Assembly: GCA_021775715.1 (NCBI GenBank)
Contig: JAJFHI010000037.1
Span: 1 to 18,818 of the forward strand
Source of the DNA: Hyphomicrobiaceae bacterium
Lineage (GTDB): Bacteria > Pseudomonadota > Alphaproteobacteria > Rhizobiales > Hyphomicrobiaceae
DNA length: 18,818 nt
Direction: 5' to 3'
Shown here: piece after piece, positions 15,991 through 18,818 of the stretch
Layout of the letters: each line of letters starts with the position of its first letter
Position numbering within the stretch: position 1 is the stretch's first letter
The notes under the pieces: generated by a model
What the model was told of the DNA's origin: nothing
What the model saw: only the letters and a program-made list of their open reading frames with translations
The model's database searches: none
Program-made: the position numbers and the translations under genes

Positions 15991-16298
15991 AAGTTTGTTT
16001 TGTCGCACGTGCCATACCGGCGGAGCGGGGCCAGTGCCGGAGCGCCGTCCCGCTCTCCGCCGATTGATAAATGTTTTTCTTGAGCCGTCTGTCCGGAACA
16101 CAAGGGCGTAGATGCCTGCAACCTCTCGAGTAAATACCGAAAGATGTTGCAGTACGGCTCGACCGCCGTTTCCCCTTGCTGGATCTCTGCACATGGCACC
16201 CGGGTTTAATCGTGCGAGCGACAAGCGAGTACGTGAATCAATCCTGGCGCCGTGCACAGCCCGACCGCAGAGAGGAACAGCGTGAGCACAAATAACTA
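15991..16298 (-). repeat. Dispersed intergenic repeat, copy C (with GC-rich inverted repeat)
   Basis: The head (minus strand TAGTTATTTGTGCTCACGC, from 16298) includes the stop codon of the secreted-protein gene. The tail AAGTTTGTTTTG (15991-16002) matches the tail of copy B. Shared words: GTCCGGAACACA (16091-16102), GTTTCCCCTTGCT (16168-16180), CACCCGGGT (16197-16205) and the 17-base GCGAGCGACAAGCGAGT (16214-16230). The block near-identical in A and B is missing. In its place stands an inverted repeat: 16018-16029 (CGGCGGAGCGGG) with 16049-16062 (CCCGCTCTCCGCCG), with a 2-base bulge. About 100 bases separate it from carB, with no recognised promoter. Confidence 0.82.
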
Positions 16299-16958
16299 CT
16301 CCGGCGCATCAATTTTCAAATCATCCGGGTAGCTGAAAATCGCCTTGAAAAACGGCCGGTCTAACTGGCTTGCAGTGGCCACCGTATTGCGGACGGGCAG
16401 ACCGGTTTCGGCGTCGATGTAAACAAGACGGACAGGTGCATCGTCGCGTTTGACGACTTTATTGCGCACTTCCTTCGTTTTCTCGTCCGGAGTCTTGATG
16501 GTTTCGTATCCACGATACTTCAAAACGGCGCGGCCATCGAGCGTGTCTTTACCTTCGCAGGCGTAAAAGCTCTCGTCCTTCGGTGGCTCGATGACTGAAT
16601 CCTGGACTTGTTTGACCAATTGCTCGGTGTAGGCCTTGGGAACTTCATTCCAGTCGCCGCCCTGCCGTGTCCAGGCTTTCTCATCAACCAACACAGTCTC
16701 ACGTGGTGCCGGGTCGCCAAGCCGTGTCACCAACTGGCGCATGCGCGACGGCAGATGATAATCGACTGTCATTTTGACGAGACCCTGCTGATTGATCATC
16801 GTTGTCTTCATGCGCAACTTTTCAACGCCGCGCTGTTTTGCAAACGCATCGGTGACAGCCTTGCTACAGTTTTCCTCGGCTGAAACCGTTACTGGCAGCA
16901 GGGCCAATCCAAGCGCTATCAGCAAAGCTGCGGCGTGGGAGTTTGTTACGCTTAACAT
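16296..16958 (-). CDS. Secreted hypothetical protein
   Basis: 220 residues from the ATG at 16958, chosen because AGGA lies 8 bases upstream; the GTG at 16973 would add five residues but lacks a site. A signal peptide (MLSVTNSHAAALLIALGLALLPVTVSA, cleaved before EENCSK) sends it to the periplasm. The mature part is one domain of alternating strands: LRMKTTMINQQGLVKMTVDYHLPSRMRQLV, ETVLVDEKAWTRQGGDWNEVP, GRAVLKYRGYETI and APVRLVYIDAETGLPVRNTVA. This is reminiscent of the open beta-barrel of LolA/LppX-type proteins (DxxTGLPxR turn, repeated xxKAW and xxRLVYID strands). That is a fold-level guess, not an identification. One mature Cys near the N-terminus and one in FYACEGKD could form a disulfide. 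Its TAG lies in the head of repeat copy C. Confidence 0.72.
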   Translation of the reverse strand: MLSVTNSHAAALLIALGLALLPVTVSAEENCSKAVTDAFAKQRGVEKLRMKTTMINQQGLVKMTVDYHLPSRMRQLVTRLGDPAPRETVLVDEKAWTRQGGDWNEVPKAYTEQLVKQVQDSVIEPPKDESFYACEGKDTLDGRAVLKYRGYETIKTPDEKTKEVRNKVVKRDDAPVRLVYIDAETGLPVRNTVATASQLDRPFFKAIFSYPDDLKIDAPE

Positions 16959-17040
16959 TGGGACGTTCCTCACCTTGTTTTTCTTGTTATTTGCATTGTT
17001 GCAGCCAACGTTAAGCTAGGCTTTGGCGGCTGCGTAGAGT

Positions 17041-18150
17041 TTATTCCGACTTTGGTTGTTTTTTTGACTTCGCATCGTTGTGCTTGGCCATATAGGCCCG
17101 CATCTGCTCGCACATATCCTCACGTGCCGTGGCGGGTGTGAACACCACAAAATCGACTGCGGCAGCACCGCTGCCGTCACGAAGTATGTACGACGCGGGA
17201 TCTGTATCACTCCCATCGACTTCCATATGAGCAACAGTCACGATCGTTTCAGGCGCTACGCCCCGGGCTTCCAGATACCACGGCACGGCACGGTCGCGGC
17301 GGACATGGCCATTGCCAGCGATAAGCACCCCTCCCCTTTCAGCGCTCACATTTAGCAACGCATCCGCCATGACGGCATCTCGAAACCGCTGCACCAGCGA
17401 CATCGGCGCGATCGATTTGTCCGGTAGCATGCCGCAATGCCCGGTCTTGATTTCTTCAGCCAGGGCTTGGGAAGCAGCCTCCTTAAGCGGCGTATCAAGG
17501 GCCAGTGCCCGGGCATCGCCAATCCCGGCCAAACCTTTTTTCGAAACCTCTTTATTTTCTTCCCGCGTCGGGCTTGCGGGTACGATCACGAACTGATTGG
17601 ACAGCGCGGCCTCAACGATGGGCCGGTACATTTTGAAATCGGGCCAGCCACTGTCTTTCCATTTCAACATGCGTCCGAATGCACGTGCACCGCGCGGTCG
17701 CGGAACCTCGGCATCTCGGCCGTAGAACTTATCGAGTGCTGGAATTTGATCGGCGCGCAACATCTCCATTGCCACGACCTCAATTTGTGGTGCGCCTTCC
17801 ACAAGGCGGGCACCGCGCAGCTTCGAGATATTGCGGATCGCCCAGGCCTGCCAAAGATGATGATCGGGATTGTCGTGGACTTCACCTAGAAGAATGAAGC
17901 GGGCTTTGGCGACCGCTGTGCCGAGCACCTGCGGTGTCACGAAGCCATCTGCTTTGCGCGACCAAACTTTGCCGACAAGGGTGTGGTCGCGATGATTTTG
18001 CGACAACCATTCAACGGGTGGCAGGAAAACATCGCGATTGTCAGCAAATGCAGGAGCGGTTGAAAACCAAAGCACAAGCCCCACAAGAAACAATCCAGCC
18101 GAAACACAACCTAGGGTTCGGAAGACACGGTTGTGGTTCACAGCTGTCAT
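17041..18150 (-). CDS. ChaN/Tiki-superfamily exported protein
   Basis: 369 residues. The N-terminus is a signal peptide or anchor (about 10-36, ending APAFA before DNRD). The ChaN motifs follow: ILLGEVHDNPDHH (86-98), EVVAMEMLRADQ (124-135), TGHCGMLP (237-244), QRFRDAVMADALL (254-266) and GNGHVRRDRAVPWYL (279-293). ChaN proteins bind heme or take part in iron uptake in Campylobacter; related Tiki and EreA folds are metal-dependent hydrolases using the GExH and GxGHxR residues. No lipobox Cys is placed for lipidation, so it looks secreted or membrane-anchored. The ATG at 18150 has GGAG seven to eight bases upstream, and the gene begins 19 bases after carA's stop, so co-transcription with carA is likely. 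Confidence 0.85.
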   Translation of the reverse strand: MTAVNHNRVFRTLGCVSAGLFLVGLVLWFSTAPAFADNRDVFLPPVEWLSQNHRDHTLVGKVWSRKADGFVTPQVLGTAVAKARFILLGEVHDNPDHHLWQAWAIRNISKLRGARLVEGAPQIEVVAMEMLRADQIPALDKFYGRDAEVPRPRGARAFGRMLKWKDSGWPDFKMYRPIVEAALSNQFVIVPASPTREENKEVSKKGLAGIGDARALALDTPLKEAASQALAEEIKTGHCGMLPDKSIAPMSLVQRFRDAVMADALLNVSAERGGVLIAGNGHVRRDRAVPWYLEARGVAPETIVTVAHMEVDGSDTDPASYILRDGSGAAAVDFVVFTPATAREDMCEQMRAYMAKHNDAKSKKQPKSE

Positions 18151-18169
18151 ACGAGGGCTCCTTTGTGCC

Positions 18170-18818
18170 TTATCGTTCCGGCGTTACCTCTAGCCCTTTA
18201 CGCTCAGCCATCAGATTGGCAAAGCGGGTGAAGAGATAGTGGCTGTCCTCTGGCCCCGGCGACGCTTCCGGGTGATACTGAACCGAGAACACAGGTTTAC
18301 CTACGACAGAAATACCGCAATTGGTTTTGTCGAATAACGACACATGCGTTTCTTCAACATCGGCTGGCAGACTTGTTCCGTCGACTGCAAACCCGTGGTT
18401 CATCGATGTGATCTCGACTTTGCCGGTGGTGTGATCCTTGACGGGATGATTGGCGCCATGATGGCCCTGCGCCATTTTTTTGGTCTGGGCCCCGAGCGCT
18501 CGGGCCAACATCTGGTGACCAAGACAGATGCCAAACATCGGCAGGCCACTATCCAGAAGCTTCGAAATTTCGGGTACGGTGTAGGCACCTGTCGCGGCCG
18601 GATCACCGGGGCCATTCGACAAAAACACGCCATCAGGCTCTCGCGCCATGACATCATCGGCTGTCGCAGTCGCAGGCAGAACCGTGATGCGACAACCGGC
18701 ATTGGCGAGGCAGCGCAGGATGTTTCGCTTTAGACCATAATCGATGGCAACCACGTGAAACTTGGGATCGTCCTGGATTTTGAATCCTTCGTTCCAAACC
18801 CAGCGCATTTCATCCCAG
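18170..18818 (-). CDS. carA: Carbamoyl-phosphate synthase small (glutaminase) subunit, partial
   Basis: The C-terminal 215 residues are present; the N-terminal part (about 180 residues) lies beyond base 18818, since the frame is open to the edge (codons for WDE precede the first Met). This is the class I glutamine amidotransferase domain: KFHVVAIDYGLKRNILR, FLSNGPGDPAA, the nucleophile elbow FGICLGHQML with the catalytic Cys, GHHGANHPVKD, NHGFAVD, and VQYHPEASPGPED with the catalytic His and Glu. It hydrolyses glutamine and passes ammonia to CarB. The stop is at 18170, and chaN follows 19 bases later on the same strand. Confidence 0.96.
   Translation of the reverse strand, partial: WDEMRWVWNEGFKIQDDPKFHVVAIDYGLKRNILRCLANAGCRITVLPATATADDVMAREPDGVFLSNGPGDPAATGAYTVPEISKLLDSGLPMFGICLGHQMLARALGAQTKKMAQGHHGANHPVKDHTTGKVEITSMNHGFAVDGTSLPADVEETHVSLFDKTNCGISVVGKPVFSVQYHPEASPGPEDSHYLFTRFANLMAERKGLEVTPER

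Noticed and set aside
15942..16199. 85-codon open frame inside repeat copy C
   Set aside because: The matching frames in copies A and B are interrupted, there is no ribosome-binding site, and the frame runs through the inverted repeat. Treated as repeat sequence, not a gene.

Overview
This 18.8-kb window looks like ordinary chromosome from an alphaproteobacterium, most likely a Hyphomicrobiales (Rhizobiales) relative. The base composition is moderately GC-rich. The support is gene content and order: an ArsR-methyltransferase regulator translationally coupled to metF, a chromosomal carA..carB-greA segment, an ELM1 (DUF1022) gene divergent from an Lrp/AsnC regulator, a stand-alone MlaC-like protein, EttA and ChaN. 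A degenerate AGAGCGTTTCC palindrome of the kind common between Rhizobiales genes points the same way. I saw no tRNA, rRNA, CRISPR array, phage gene or transposase.

Layout. 1-1878 (minus strand) is a methionine/one-carbon operon: an ArsR-type regulator fused to a SAM-binding methyltransferase domain, overlapping metF by 4 bases. It is preceded by a sigma70-like promoter whose spacer is filled by a near-perfect palindrome, probably the autoregulatory operator. 1987-5500 holds four small envelope or secreted proteins of mostly unknown role, with two clear intrinsic terminators. 5691-7346 (minus) is ettA, divergent from a cytoplasmic DsbA-like oxidoreductase (7519-8190). 8718-10612 (minus) is an ELM1-CPBP protease pair, divergent from an Lrp-VOC pair (10719-11606). 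11992-18818 (minus) is the carbamoyl-phosphate/elongation-factor block: carA (partial), chaN, a secreted protein, carB, greA.

The least expected feature is a dispersed non-coding repeat of about 300-530 bp present three times (8191-8717, 11607-11991 and 15991-16298), with an extra partial tandem copy in the first. In all three places the same end of the element abuts the stop codon of a gene, in the same orientation relative to that gene. In the two convergent gene pairs the element fills the whole stop-to-stop interval. I do not recognise it as a named family. It is the main candidate here for something undescribed: a mobile or amplified 3'-end element that could act as a 3'-UTR or transcription-end module.

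Limits: all functional calls come from reading motifs and lengths by eye. No database search, alignment program or folding program was run.
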